A stretch of DNA of 17,054 bases from JAUVUV01 sp964548275 (GCA_964548275.1 CAZJQI010000074.1:1-17054); one strand, 5' to 3'; positions 7,339 to 15,423 are shown, counted from the stretch's first letter. Notes: generated from the letters alone by a model not told the origin. A program made the numbers and translations.

Positions 7339-8610
7339 ATGAGCGATAAACTCGGTGTTGGATTCGTGGGTGCGGGATTTATCACAAACTTTCACATCCG
7401 TTCCTGGGAGGGCGTGCGCGAGGCGGATATCGTGGGGATTGTCAGCAGAACGGAGGCCCACGCCCAGGCTGCAGCGGATAACTGCCGCAAATACCGGGTG
7501 GGCGACCCCAGGGTCTATAAAAGCATATCCGAAATGGTGGCCGATCCCGCAATTGACGCGCTCTGGATCTGCGCGCCGAATTATCTTCGCATCCAGATGA
7601 TGGAGGAAATAGTCGAGACAATCACCTCCGGCAGGGGGAAACTGGTCGGGGTGGCCTGCGAGAAGCCCCTGGGCAGGAACGTGGCCGAGGCGAAAAAGAT
7701 GCTGGAGCTGGCAGATAAAGTGGGTATCCTTCACGGTTACCTTGAAAACCAAGTATTCGCCCCGGCAATCACCCGCGGGATGGAAATCCTCTGGCGCCGC
7801 GGCGCTGCTCTCTCCGGCGCGCCTTACCTGGCCCGCTGTGCAGAGGAACATTCCGGCCCCCACGAGCCCTGGTTCTGGAGAGGCGACCAGCAGGGCGGCG
7901 GTGTGCTCAACGACATGATGTGCCACTCGATCGAGGTGGCCCGCCTGATGCTTTCCGACCCCGAAGAACCGAAATCATCGCTCACGCCGAAAGCGGTCTG
8001 CGCAGAAATCGGCTGCCTCAAGTGGAGCCGCAGCGAATACGCGGACCGGCTCAAACAAAGAAGCAGCGGCCAGGTGGATTACTACAACCATCCGGCAGAG
8101 GATTATGCCCGGGCTACGGTCACATTCGAGGACAAAAGGGGGCGCCAATGTGTTGCCGAGGTTACCACAAGCTGGAGTTTCGTGGGAGCCGGCCTGAGAC
8201 TGACCTACGAGGTGATGGGCCCCGAATACTCTCTTCAGAACTCAAGCCTCAACACCGAGACCAATGTCTTTTTAAGCCGCAACGTGACCGGCAAGGAGGG
8301 AGAAGACCTGGTCGAGAAACAGAACGCCGAGCAGGGGCTGATGCCGCTGGTTTCGAACGAAGAGGTGGTTTACGGCTACACCGCCCAGAACCGCTATATG
8401 GCCAATTGTTTCGTTGACGGCCGCCTGCCGGAGGAGAATTTCGAGGACGGGATCCTGGTGATGCAAATGCTGATGAGCGCCTACATGTCAGCCGAACAGA
8501 GCCGCAAGCTCAGCTTCCCCCCTGCCGGCCTGGACGAGTTCGTGCCGAAAGTGGCCAAAGGAACCTGGAAAGCCATAGAGCTGACAAAGGGCCTGCCGTC
8601 AGAGGCCTGA
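7339..8610 (+). CDS. Gfo/Idh/MocA-family NAD(P)-dependent oxidoreductase
   Basis: 423 residues, slightly longer than the typical 350-390. An N-terminal Rossmann motif is at residues 6-13 (GVGFVGAGF). The family EKP signature is at 108-110 (CEKPLGRNVAEAKKM), with K109 the expected catalytic lysine. A substrate-domain motif GGGVLNDMMCHSIEV at 186-200 supplies D192 and H196. Members oxidise or epimerise sugars, inositols and related polyols using NAD(P). The substrate cannot be read from sequence, and no sugar transporter or kinase is adjacent. GGAGG shortly before the ATG supports the start. It appears to be a single-gene unit bounded by a strong terminator. Confidence 0.9.
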   Translation: MSDKLGVGFVGAGFITNFHIRSWEGVREADIVGIVSRTEAHAQAAADNCRKYRVGDPRVYKSISEMVADPAIDALWICAPNYLRIQMMEEIVETITSGRGKLVGVACEKPLGRNVAEAKKMLELADKVGILHGYLENQVFAPAITRGMEILWRRGAALSGAPYLARCAEEHSGPHEPWFWRGDQQGGGVLNDMMCHSIEVARLMLSDPEEPKSSLTPKAVCAEIGCLKWSRSEYADRLKQRSSGQVDYYNHPAEDYARATVTFEDKRGRQCVAEVTTSWSFVGAGLRLTYEVMGPEYSLQNSSLNTETNVFLSRNVTGKEGEDLVEKQNAEQGLMPLVSNEEVVYGYTAQNRYMANCFVDGRLPEENFEDGILVMQMLMSAYMSAEQSRKLSFPPAGLDEFVPKVAKGTWKAIELTKGLPSEA

Positions 8611-8641
8611 GAACCGGAACTAACATTATCGCTCAGTATGG

Positions 8642-8676
8642 AAAAGGGGCGTGTTTGCAAACCCGCCCCTTTTCAA
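8642..8676. terminator. Bidirectional rho-independent terminator
   Basis: AAAAGGGGCG (8642-8651) pairs perfectly with CGCCCCTTTT (8664-8673), and the loop GTTTGCAAAC is itself complementary. A-tract and T-tract flanks let it work for both the Gfo/Idh gene (plus) and the small gene at 8719-8880 (minus), which converge on it. Confidence 0.88.
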
Positions 8677-8718
8677 TTCTTGTGAGATTTTCCGGGAAAA
8701 CGAACTTCCGGATGACTG

Positions 8719-8880
8719 CTATAAATGAAAGAAAATATGATATATCACGTAAAGCCAGGATAAAAAGCCATGCACTACGGCCCAGAGCACCGAGTGGTTA
8801 TAGCTCCATGAAATTACGATTGCCAGCACAGCGCCGAATGTAACTCCGGTTTTAACGACTTCAGTCCTGGTTTTACTCAT
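8719..8880 (-). CDS. 53-residue conserved-looking small membrane protein
   Basis: A short gene of 53 codons. The protein starts MSKTRTEVVKTG and has one or two hydrophobic helices, roughly residues 13-25 and 31-50, rich in W, Y and V (AVLAIVISW; LYVIYHIFF), with two histidines in the middle. Its pattern of a KTG start, a GAVLAIVISW helix, then a tryptophan-histidine-glycine turn resembles small membrane proteins I recall being common in Bacteroidetes and relatives, of unknown function. The ATG overlaps the stop of a 9-codon upstream ORF by ATGA. It ends 39 bases short of the shared terminator, which supports a real transcript. It is too short for most gene finders. Confidence 0.6.
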   Translation of the reverse strand: MSKTRTEVVKTGVTFGAVLAIVISWSYNHSVLWAVVHGFLSWLYVIYHIFFHL

Positions 8881-8906
8881 TTTTTTACCAGCCTGTTTAT
8901 TTTCAT
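8877..8906 (-). CDS. 9-codon upstream ORF (MKINRLVKK), coupled to the small membrane protein
   Basis: ATG at 8906 is preceded by GGGGGT at a good distance, a better ribosome site than the downstream gene has. The ORF ends in TGA overlapping the next ATG (8880-8877), and a run of seven As precedes that stop. The arrangement suggests translational coupling. It could also be a chance reading of the leader. Confidence 0.3.
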   Translation of the reverse strand: MKINRLVKK

Positions 8907-8917
8907 GAATACCCCCA

Positions 8918-8940
8918 GGGGCGAATCTCGTATTCGCCCT
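8918..8940. repeat. REP-like palindrome, unit A
   Basis: GGGCGAAT (8919-8926) and ATTCGCCC (8932-8939) form a perfect 8-bp hairpin with a five-base loop, followed 33 bases on by a similar unit. GGGCG-type hairpins like this recur as dispersed intergenic repeats in many bacterial genomes; I infer the same here from the pair. Confidence 0.5.
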
Positions 8941-8972
8941 TGCGCATGGATTTTATTTGGGTTCTGATAATC

Positions 8973-8993
8973 GGGCGATCACAAGGACCGCCC
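8973..8993. repeat. REP-like palindrome, unit B
   Basis: GGGCGATC and GACCGCCC flank a five-base loop ACAAG, with one mismatch on the plus strand that becomes a G-U pair in minus-strand RNA. It shares the GGGCG edges with unit A. It sits between thyX and the small membrane protein gene and may end or stabilise the thyX transcript. Confidence 0.5.
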
Positions 8994-9029
8994 CTGCGAT
9001 TGGTTACCTGAAAAATGTTTATCCCATCA

Positions 9030-9863
9030 CTAGTCGAAGCCCATCTTTAGATTGAATTCTTTTAGCAGTCTCCCCTTTAGCGGGCAGGGCTTGCCGTGGA
9101 TCATCTCGCGCAGGGCCTTTATCTCGGAGCGCGAGAAATTGGCCCCGTAGAGAATGTGCTCCTCGAAAGATTCGTAGGCCCAGGGAGCGACAGCTCTGGC
9201 GATTCTTGCAATCGCGTTGGCGTACTGGCGAATCTCCCACTGGGCGTGCACGTCCATGCGGAGCTTGAGGAAACCGAACAGGTTGTGCAGGTCGATCTGC
9301 CAGTACCACTGCGTGTAGAGTGAAAGGGGAAGGTTGATTCGGGCCAGTTCCCGGCTGACCCTGTCATCGAGCATTTCCTGGTAGTTAGCATATACGTTGC
9401 CTTGATCGCGCGAAATGATCTCGATCACCTTCCTCTGCAAATCCGGCGGGAGTTGTTCATCCTCCTTGCTTGCCTGAAGGTTGAACGTGTCCTGCGGCCT
9501 GACCCTTCCCGGTTCCGGAACGTAGAACTCGTCCACCATTTCGCTGTAGCGCCCGGAGAGTTCGTTGAGCCTGGCGGTGCGGTGGCGCACCCACTGGCGG
9601 GCCACGAAAATCGGCATCTTGGCATGGATCGTGATAATCACCTGCTCGAACGGCGAAGTATGCCCGTGGCGTATCAGGTAGTCGATCAGCTCCTTGTCCC
9701 GGCGCGCTGTGGTAGTGCCTTCCCCGTAGGAAACCCGCGCAGCCTGCACGATCCGGGCATCCGAACCGAGATAATCCACGAGCCTCACGAACCCCCTGTC
9801 CAGCACAGGGATTTCCTTATCCAGCAGTTTCTCCGCCTCAGGCGATTTGATACGGGCCATCAT
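9030..9863 (-). CDS. thyX: Flavin-dependent thymidylate synthase ThyX
   Basis: 277 residues, at the long end for ThyX. The signature RHRx7S is at 93-103 (RHRTARLNELS), followed by GRY at 104-106; these residues bind FAD and dUMP. It makes dTMP from dUMP using methylene-tetrahydrofolate and a reduced flavin, replacing ThyA. Other family blocks visible are TSPFEQ at 69-74 and LPLSLYTQWYWQIDLHNL in the C-terminal half. In many family members the signature reads RHRTAS; here the sixth position is R, a mild variation. AAGGAG before the first of two tandem ATGs supports the start. It appears monocistronic. Confidence 0.95.
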   Translation of the reverse strand: MMARIKSPEAEKLLDKEIPVLDRGFVRLVDYLGSDARIVQAARVSYGEGTTTARRDKELIDYLIRHGHTSPFEQVIITIHAKMPIFVARQWVRHRTARLNELSGRYSEMVDEFYVPEPGRVRPQDTFNLQASKEDEQLPPDLQRKVIEIISRDQGNVYANYQEMLDDRVSRELARINLPLSLYTQWYWQIDLHNLFGFLKLRMDVHAQWEIRQYANAIARIARAVAPWAYESFEEHILYGANFSRSEIKALREMIHGKPCPLKGRLLKEFNLKMGFD

Positions 9864-9990
9864 CTGTCTCCTTATCCCTAAAAAAGAGCCTTCCTCCCTA
9901 CCCCTTCATACCCTCAGAGATGAAATTAAAAAATCATCCCAGGGGGAACAAGGAAAACTTTTATCGGCTGGAGTTACTAGAAGCTGATTT
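9864..9990. other. thyX upstream region
   Basis: 127 bases ahead of thyX (minus strand). It holds the ribosome site and, on the minus strand, a TTGTTC, 17 bases, TAATTT candidate promoter that is only a weak match. No gene seen. Confidence 0.3.
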
Positions 9991-10203
9991 TTAACCCGGA
10001 TTATTCATGAAACCCAGATCTTGACAGGGCTAGTCACTTATTTTCAGTTTTTTTACAGCCACCGAGGGAGGGGGCGGCGGCTGTGCGACTGCTGTCGCAC
10101 AGGTCGTTGCGCTTACGCGCAACGGAGCGCATTTCATGCGCCCGCCGCCCCCAGACCCCGGGGAAACATAAAATCTTACTAATTTATGAATAATCCGGGC
10201 TAA
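9991..10203. mobile_element. Miniature inverted-repeat element with an internal cloverleaf
   Basis: Left end 9991-10011 and right end 10183-10203 are inverted repeats around the shared core CCCGGATTATTCAT, with about 19 of 21 positions matching. TAA adjoins both cores and could be a short target duplication. There is no reading frame inside, so it is non-autonomous. The centre (10070-10152) folds as a cloverleaf described separately. The size, terminal repeats and lack of coding fit a MITE, probably moved by a transposase with matching ends elsewhere in the genome. It lies between convergent-strand neighbours thyX (upstream region) and the end of the beta-barrel operon, and could also serve as a terminator. 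Confidence 0.65.
10070..10152. repeat. Cloverleaf palindrome: closing stem plus three hairpins
   Basis: The closing stem GGGGGCGGCGG (10070-10080) pairs perfectly with CCGCCGCCCCC (10142-10152). Inside it are hairpin 1, CTGTGCGAC-tgct-GTCGCACAG (10081-10102); hairpin 2, CGTTGCGC-ttac-GCGCAACG (10105-10124); and hairpin 3, GCGCAT-ttc-ATGCGC (10127-10141). Only two dinucleotide gaps are left unpaired at the junction, and every stem is perfect. The symmetry means both strands fold alike, so it could act as single-stranded DNA or as RNA. Confidence 0.85.
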
Positions 10204-10233
10204 GAATTTCAGTGGTAAGCTTTCGTGGAAGAG

Positions 10234-11403
10234 CTAAAAATACCAGCTCACGCTGCAGTAGAAGGTGTTCTCCAGCAGGCTGAACTCACCCTTACCGGTG
10301 CTGAGCAGCGCCCCTGCCTCGAGATCGGCATCCGGCAGGAAATTCCAGCTAAAGCGCGGGCCCAGGAACACTCCTCCCTCCTCCAGGTCAACGCTCAAAT
10401 AACCGGCCAGGTGCACCAGCGGGTGCGGCTGGTAGTCCGCGTAAAGCCCTGCCAGATGCCTGGATGTAGATATCACAGAGCCTGACTGCGCGCGGGAAAA
10501 GAACTCGATCAACTCGAATTCGCTGAGTGCGCCGGAGTTGAAAAGGTACTCGCCAGTCATGATGAAAGAGCCGGTGAACCGGTAATCCAGGCCGAGCACG
10601 AGCTGGTCGTAATCCTCCACAGCCTCGGCAAAGTTGTGGAGCCACTCACCCCGGAACCCCGCGCCACCAATCTGGCCGCTGAAATCTGCTCCTGCCACTT
10701 TATCCCGGAAAAACCAGCCTCCCATCACGGAAAAGTCGTAGTCCGCCGCGTTGGTCTTGACCCGCGCGGCCCCGCGGCCCTCCTGCGGATCTCTTCCCGG
10801 CGCCCAGACAAGCTGCAACTGGCTCAAGCTTCCCAGGGCAAGTTCCAGGTTAACAGCATCCGCGCCGTGGCGCTCCTGCTGCTCGACAAGCGCAAAAGTG
10901 ACCGGATTAAAAAGATCGGTGGGATTCCAGAAATAGCCAGTGCCCCAGCTTACCTGCTGGCGGCCGGCTGAAATTCTCAAGGGGTAGGAATCATACTCGA
11001 GAAAAAGGCGGTAGAGGCGGTGCCGCCAGTTCAGTTGCTTGCTTGCTGAAATCCGGCTGTCCAGGTTCACCAGCTCCACAGGCTCATATGCTGCAAACAA
11101 TAAGTACTCGGTTGTCTGAAGGTAGTCGCCTGTGCGAAGCTCGTGGTCATAGACCAGAGCGGCCCGGAAAGATCCTCTATAGGAGGCGAACCAGTCGCTG
11201 CGCACGCGCTGGATGTCATATACGTAGCGTTCGGAGGCGCCGTAAAAGTCCAGGGTGCGGCCTGAGGTGAACACGTTGCGCACCACACCCTTATGCCTCA
11301 GCTTGAAATTCGAACTCTGGTAAACGGTTCTCCCCTGTAGGGATCCAACAGCCAGGAACAAAAAAAGACAGGCGATATACGGGGTTTTGACCACTGCATT
11401 CAT
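10234..11403 (-). CDS. Outer-membrane beta-barrel protein of the ABC operon
   Basis: 389 residues. The signal peptide ends near SLQG-R (about residue 24). Alternating hydrophobic and polar strands run through the length, ending in SVSWYF with the C-terminal phenylalanine typical of proteins inserted by the Bam complex. A block RQQVSWGTGYFWNPTDLFNP near the middle resembles a motif seen in DUF1302- and Wzi-like barrels. Its ATG overlaps the stop of the ATPase gene by ATGA (11403-11400), so the two are translationally coupled. In context it is the probable outer-membrane terminus of a lipid or hydrophobe route from the ABC transporter via the LolA-like protein. Substrate unknown. Confidence 0.75.
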   Translation of the reverse strand: MNAVVKTPYIACLFLFLAVGSLQGRTVYQSSNFKLRHKGVVRNVFTSGRTLDFYGASERYVYDIQRVRSDWFASYRGSFRAALVYDHELRTGDYLQTTEYLLFAAYEPVELVNLDSRISASKQLNWRHRLYRLFLEYDSYPLRISAGRQQVSWGTGYFWNPTDLFNPVTFALVEQQERHGADAVNLELALGSLSQLQLVWAPGRDPQEGRGAARVKTNAADYDFSVMGGWFFRDKVAGADFSGQIGGAGFRGEWLHNFAEAVEDYDQLVLGLDYRFTGSFIMTGEYLFNSGALSEFELIEFFSRAQSGSVISTSRHLAGLYADYQPHPLVHLAGYLSVDLEEGGVFLGPRFSWNFLPDADLEAGALLSTGKGEFSLLENTFYCSVSWYF

Positions 11404-12098
11404 TTTCCATTGTTCTTTTTTAATACACGGCCGTCCCGGAGGTGGATCACGCGCCTGGCCCTTGCCACTACCCGCTGGTCATGGGTGGAGAAAAGGAATG
11501 TTGCTCCGTGCTCCCGGTTGAGCTTCTCCATCAGGTCGAGCAACTGGCCTGCGGATTCTGAATCCAGGTTGGCAGTGGGCTCATCGGCCAGAACCAGCCT
11601 GGGATCAGTGCTGATCGCCCGGGCCACGGCAACTCTCTGCTGCTGGCCGCCGGAAAGCTGGGTGGGCCGCTTGTGCGCCATTTCGGCCAGATCGACAGAA
11701 TCAAGCAGCTCCATTGCCTTGCGCCGCCGCTCCGCAGAGGGCACAGCGCGTAGCATCATTACATACTCCACATTCTCCAGGGCCGTGAGCACGGGAAACA
11801 GGTTATAGGCCTGGAAAACGAAGCCGATATGGGCGAGCCTGATCCGCGAAAGCTCTTTTTCCGAGCACTGGTCGAGCCGCACGCCCTCGAAAATAATCGT
11901 GCCGGAGTTGGGCGCATCAAGGCCGCCAATCAGGTTGAGCAGGGTGGTCTTGCCGCAGCCAGAGGGCCCGACCACAGAGGCGAACTCCCCTTCATCAAGA
12001 ATCAAGTCAACACCCCTGAGTGCGGGAGTTTCCACCTCGCCTGTCCTGTAAACTTTCCTGAGATTTCTCACCTCCAAAATTTTCTTGCCTGACTGCAT
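11400..12098 (-). CDS. ABC transporter ATPase, LolD/MacB type
   Basis: 232 residues, full length for the family. Walker A is GPSGCGKT at 44-51, the Q-loop FVFQAYNLFP at about 93-102, signature LSGGQQQR at 148-155, Walker B LVLADE at 168-173 and the H-loop histidine at 206. It powers the two FtsX-like permeases encoded directly upstream. Such ATPases drive mechanotransmission (MacB, LolCDE) rather than pulling substrate through the membrane. GGAGGA just ahead of the ATG supports the start; 26 bases separate it from the permease stop. Confidence 0.93.
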   Translation of the reverse strand: MQSGKKILEVRNLRKVYRTGEVETPALRGVDLILDEGEFASVVGPSGCGKTTLLNLIGGLDAPNSGTIIFEGVRLDQCSEKELSRIRLAHIGFVFQAYNLFPVLTALENVEYVMMLRAVPSAERRRKAMELLDSVDLAEMAHKRPTQLSGGQQQRVAVARAISTDPRLVLADEPTANLDSESAGQLLDLMEKLNREHGATFLFSTHDQRVVARARRVIHLRDGRVLKKNNGK

Positions 12099-12124
12099 AA
12101 GCTTCCTCCGTGATCTATCGAAAC

Positions 12125-13357
12125 TTATTCAAATTGTATCGCTTCCACTACTTTCAGCCGCGAGGCTCTCCAGGCAGGCCAGATCGAGGCGACAATCACC
12201 GCGGTTTCCGCAGAAATAAAAGAGAGCGCCCATTCTCCGGTCCTTATCTCGGAATGGATCACGTTGGGAATACCCATGAATGCCATACCCGAGGACCAGT
12301 AGCTCAGGTCCAGGCCGTGGGTGCTCAGGTAGCTGTTCAACAGCCATGCGGCCGAGCCTCCCACAGCCACGCCGACCAGACCCAGCATAGCAGCCTCCAG
12401 CAGCACCACCAGCATCACCTGGCCCGGGGTCGTACCCACCGCGCGCATCACACCCAGCTCGTGAGTGCGGTCGATCACTGCCATGAGCATGATATTGATC
12501 ACCCCGAAAGCCATGGCGAGATAGATAATCAGATAAAAAATCCAGACAAAATTGTTGAACATATCGATCGACTGAGAAAGTATCGGGCTGATCTCCAGCC
12601 AGGTGCTCACCTGAAGGTCCGGACGCTCCCCTGCCAGGGACTTCCTGATACTTTCTGCGATCAGGTCCACAGTATCCTCATTGCTGACCCTGATCAGGAT
12701 CGAAGTCAACTCCCCGGAGTGGTTAACTATCCGGTGCATCGTCTCAAGGCTGACAAATGCCGATGTTTTATCCCAGCTCGGGGCGCTCGAGGTGAAAATT
12801 CCTCCGACACGCAACAGGAAGCTCTGAAGCTCGTTATTCTTGTCCTGGGCCATGACCACCACTTTATCGCCGATTTCCACTCCGAGTGATTTGGCCAGCT
12901 CCCCGCCGAGCACGATTTTCCTATCATCTCCGGGCTGAAGGTACTCACCTTCGACAGTCAAGGAGGGTATTCCGGTGACCAGGCCCTCGCCTGCCGGGTC
13001 CACGCCGACCAGTTCGACCCTGCTTGATTTCTCCGCGCTGCTGATCAGCACCGCCGCCTTGAACCTCCCGGATGCCGCCTCGACCCCGGCGATCTGTTCC
13101 AGGCGTTCAGAAAACAGGCTGTCAGCAGCAAATGAGTTTTTCGGTATCGGATTTTTAAGGTATCCCTGCTTGTTAACCTGGATGTGCGCAAGCTCGAGCT
13201 CGATCGCCGCATCGACCATCTCATAGATAAAGCCGTTGGAGATACCGAAATAGACAATCAGTCCGAAAAGCCCCACTGCAATACCTGCAATCATTATCAG
13301 TGAGCGCGAGAGATTGCGCCAGAGATTGCGCCAGGCAAGTGCGAAAAAAGTCCTCAT
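12125..13357 (-). CDS. FtsX/MacB-type ABC permease (second)
   Basis: 410 residues with the LolC/E-MacB layout: membrane helix 1 at about 18-42 after an ALAWRNLWRN start, a large periplasmic domain to about 270, then three C-terminal helices (FVWIFYLIIYLAMAFGVINI; VMLVVLLEAAMLGLVGVAVG; a last one near 375-395). The cytoplasmic coupling region ELGVMRAVGTTPGQV is typical of the FtsX domain. It starts 14 bases after the first permease's stop, with AGGAG ahead of the ATG. With its neighbour it should form a heterodimer, as LolC and LolE do. Confidence 0.9.
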   Translation of the reverse strand: MRTFFALAWRNLWRNLSRSLIMIAGIAVGLFGLIVYFGISNGFIYEMVDAAIELELAHIQVNKQGYLKNPIPKNSFAADSLFSERLEQIAGVEAASGRFKAAVLISSAEKSSRVELVGVDPAGEGLVTGIPSLTVEGEYLQPGDDRKIVLGGELAKSLGVEIGDKVVVMAQDKNNELQSFLLRVGGIFTSSAPSWDKTSAFVSLETMHRIVNHSGELTSILIRVSNEDTVDLIAESIRKSLAGERPDLQVSTWLEISPILSQSIDMFNNFVWIFYLIIYLAMAFGVINIMLMAVIDRTHELGVMRAVGTTPGQVMLVVLLEAAMLGLVGVAVGGSAAWLLNSYLSTHGLDLSYWSSGMAFMGIPNVIHSEIRTGEWALSFISAETAVIVASIWPAWRASRLKVVEAIQFE

Positions 13358-13371
13358 AGAAAAATCTCCTG

Positions 13372-14601
13372 CTACCTTCTGAATACCGCCTCTGCCGGTT
13401 TGATCCTGGAGGCGCGCAAGGCCGGATAAACCAGCGCCAGGGCGATTACAGCCAAAATCATCAGGTTGGGGTACAAAACCATTCTAAGGGTCAGATGGGC
13501 ATATATCCGGGGATCCATTCCGTACATCTTGTAAATCTCCTCGCCGTAGCCGCTGAAATCAAGCGGATGGATCGAGTTATACCAGGAGGCGGTGATCCCG
13601 ATCGCATTGGCCAGGGTATAGCCTACCAGGATAAGAAAGAAGGCTTCGAGAGCTATCAGGCCGATCACCCTCGCTGGACTGGCTCCCAGAGAACGCATGA
13701 TCCCGAACTCGCGCATGCGTTCCAGCACACTCATCAGGAATGTGTTGAGCACCATGAAACCGATCACCAGCAGAAGGATTGCATTGGTCAGCAGGCCGAA
13801 AATATTATCCAGCTCAACAGCCTGCACTATGTCCATCAGAATTTCATACCAGGGAATGACCTCCATCTTATCATTATCCAGCCCTTGAACAAGTGCTGTT
13901 CGCACTGTTTCAACCTTGTCGCTGGAGGAGGCCATTACCACGATTGTATTTACCCTGTCCTCCATGGAAAGCATCTCCTGCACTGATTTCAGGTTGATCA
14001 ACAAACCGCTGCGGTCAAACTCCGGCGAAAAGGAGCGGAACATTCCCCGCACAACGCGGAGAGCGCCGGCCAGGGAGCCGTAAAAATCCTGGGTCACGAT
14101 AATCACCGTATCGCCCAGGCCGACACCCAGATTTTCCGCAAGGTCCGCCCCGATCAGCACACCGTTCATGTCTCCTGAAGCCAGGTACTCTCCTTTCTCG
14201 ATTTTGCTGTCCCAGTGAATGAAACCTGCTTCGCGCTCGGGTTCAATTCCCACCATCATGGCAGCAAAACTCGTCTCGCCTACACTGGCCAGGCCGAATG
14301 TGGTTATTCGCGATCCCCAGTCTTTCACCACCGGTTTCTGTTCCTTGAGCAGCCGAAAAAGCAATGAATCCGGTTTGAAAGATAAACGGAGGCTGGGATC
14401 ATCTTGGTAGCCGGCGCGGTGAATCTGAAGGTGGCCTGAAAAAGACTCAACCGAGTTGCGGATCCACTGCTCGTGCGACCCCTCTGTAAGGCAGAAACCC
14501 CAGATATTGAGACTAAGGCCGAACACTATCGCGCTGATTGTCAGGGCTGAGCGCCATTTATGCCGCCAGTTGTTTCTCCATGCCATTTTAAGAAGAATCA
14601 C
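13372..14601 (-). CDS. FtsX/MacB-type ABC permease (first)
   Basis: 409 residues from a GTG at 14601, or 404 from an ATG at 14586. A GGAGGAAGG about ten bases before the GTG favours the longer form. Layout: helix 1 at about 20-42, periplasmic MacB-like domain, then three helices with the coupling sequence EFGIMRSLGASPARV. It is a diverged paralogue of the following permease (both open with MAWRN/LAWRN and share the GHLQI/AHIQV block after helix 1). The two probably arose by duplication and act as a pair. The gap to the LolA-like gene is 23 bases. Confidence 0.88.
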   Translation of the reverse strand: MILLKMAWRNNWRHKWRSALTISAIVFGLSLNIWGFCLTEGSHEQWIRNSVESFSGHLQIHRAGYQDDPSLRLSFKPDSLLFRLLKEQKPVVKDWGSRITTFGLASVGETSFAAMMVGIEPEREAGFIHWDSKIEKGEYLASGDMNGVLIGADLAENLGVGLGDTVIIVTQDFYGSLAGALRVVRGMFRSFSPEFDRSGLLINLKSVQEMLSMEDRVNTIVVMASSSDKVETVRTALVQGLDNDKMEVIPWYEILMDIVQAVELDNIFGLLTNAILLLVIGFMVLNTFLMSVLERMREFGIMRSLGASPARVIGLIALEAFFLILVGYTLANAIGITASWYNSIHPLDFSGYGEEIYKMYGMDPRIYAHLTLRMVLYPNLMILAVIALALVYPALRASRIKPAEAVFRR

Positions 14602-14624
14602 TCCCTCGAATCCTTCCTCCCGAG

Positions 14625-15395
14625 CTAACGGGACCGCTCCAGATGCTGGCGTGTGAAAATACGGTTCGGAATTTTCAAGTCGAATTCTACATCTATAATT
14701 TCGAACTCGGTCCGCTGCCCTTGTTTCAGGTGCGGTTTCAGGATCAAACGCCTGGGAATATTCCTGCCGCCGATCAGGCCGATATCTTTGAAATACATGG
14801 TACGGATCTTTCGTCCCTTCTCATCATAGTAATCTTCCTGCAGCGGCATGAAATCATTTACGCGCACCCAGATCAAGATCCTGTCCCAGACAACCGGAGC
14901 CTCAGGCCTTGGCTTGAGTTCCACCACGTAGGCCGGGAAAGTATCCACTGTATCCAGAGCAGTTACAGTGTGAGTGTAATCATCAGACAGCGAGCTTTCG
15001 TGAAGAAGGTCGTCGTTGGTGAAATCCGAACCCATCCAGGAGTCCATCATCATCGAGGGCGGGATTTTCACCGTGCGCTCGATATCCGGAAGCCAGGTCC
15101 ACATCTGTCCCTCGCGCTTGAGAAAAGCGGTCCCGGCTTCCCTGGGCGGCTCGATCAGCTCGATAAAGGAGAGTTCCTTGCCCCTCTCCCAGCTCTCCAT
15201 GGTTATGCTGCGCGACCAGTCGGGACGGACTACTATCATTTTGTATATCCCGTAATTCGACTTTCCCCGCATCAGGGTATCCGCATGCTCGGCTATCCTG
15301 CGGGCGAGGGTTGAATCGAACTCAACAGCCTGAAGCGAACCTGAGGTTAACAGAATCAAAACTGCAAGCATCAGTTCTCCAGCTTTGGTCCACAT
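14625..15395 (-). CDS. LolA-like outer-membrane lipoprotein-sorting protein
   Basis: 256 residues from the ATG at 15395, chosen because GGAG lies six bases upstream and a clean signal peptide follows (ending SLQA-VE). A TTG at 15431 would add 12 residues and overlap tetR by 8 bases, but puts a charged stretch ahead of the signal. The mature protein has the beta-rich pattern of the LolA-like family (pfam17131-type): SITMESWERGKELSFIEL, MWTWLPDIERTVKIP, and a C-terminal RRLILKPH. These periplasmic proteins have an open hydrophobic cavity for acyl chains. Its position between regulator and permeases suggests it shuttles the transported lipid across the periplasm. Confidence 0.82.
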   Translation of the reverse strand: MWTKAGELMLAVLILLTSGSLQAVEFDSTLARRIAEHADTLMRGKSNYGIYKMIVVRPDWSRSITMESWERGKELSFIELIEPPREAGTAFLKREGQMWTWLPDIERTVKIPPSMMMDSWMGSDFTNDDLLHESSLSDDYTHTVTALDTVDTFPAYVVELKPRPEAPVVWDRILIWVRVNDFMPLQEDYYDEKGRKIRTMYFKDIGLIGGRNIPRRLILKPHLKQGQRTEFEIIDVEFDLKIPNRIFTRQHLERSR

Positions 15396-15423
15396 AGCAA
15401 GCTCCACTCTAAAGAGAAAATAT

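Noticed and set aside
7261..7926. 221-codon minus-strand frame opposite the Gfo/Idh gene
   Set aside because: The plus-strand frame has complete family motifs; the antisense frame is cysteine- and histidine-rich noise.
9402..9881. 159-codon plus-strand frame opposite thyX
   Set aside because: ThyX motifs are on the minus strand; the opposite frame has no domain or ribosome site.
10070..10152. The cloverleaf as a genuine tRNA gene
   Set aside because: There is no T-loop TTCRANY, no anticodon-loop pattern, three- and four-base loops only, and no CCA; the fold is only tRNA-like in outline.
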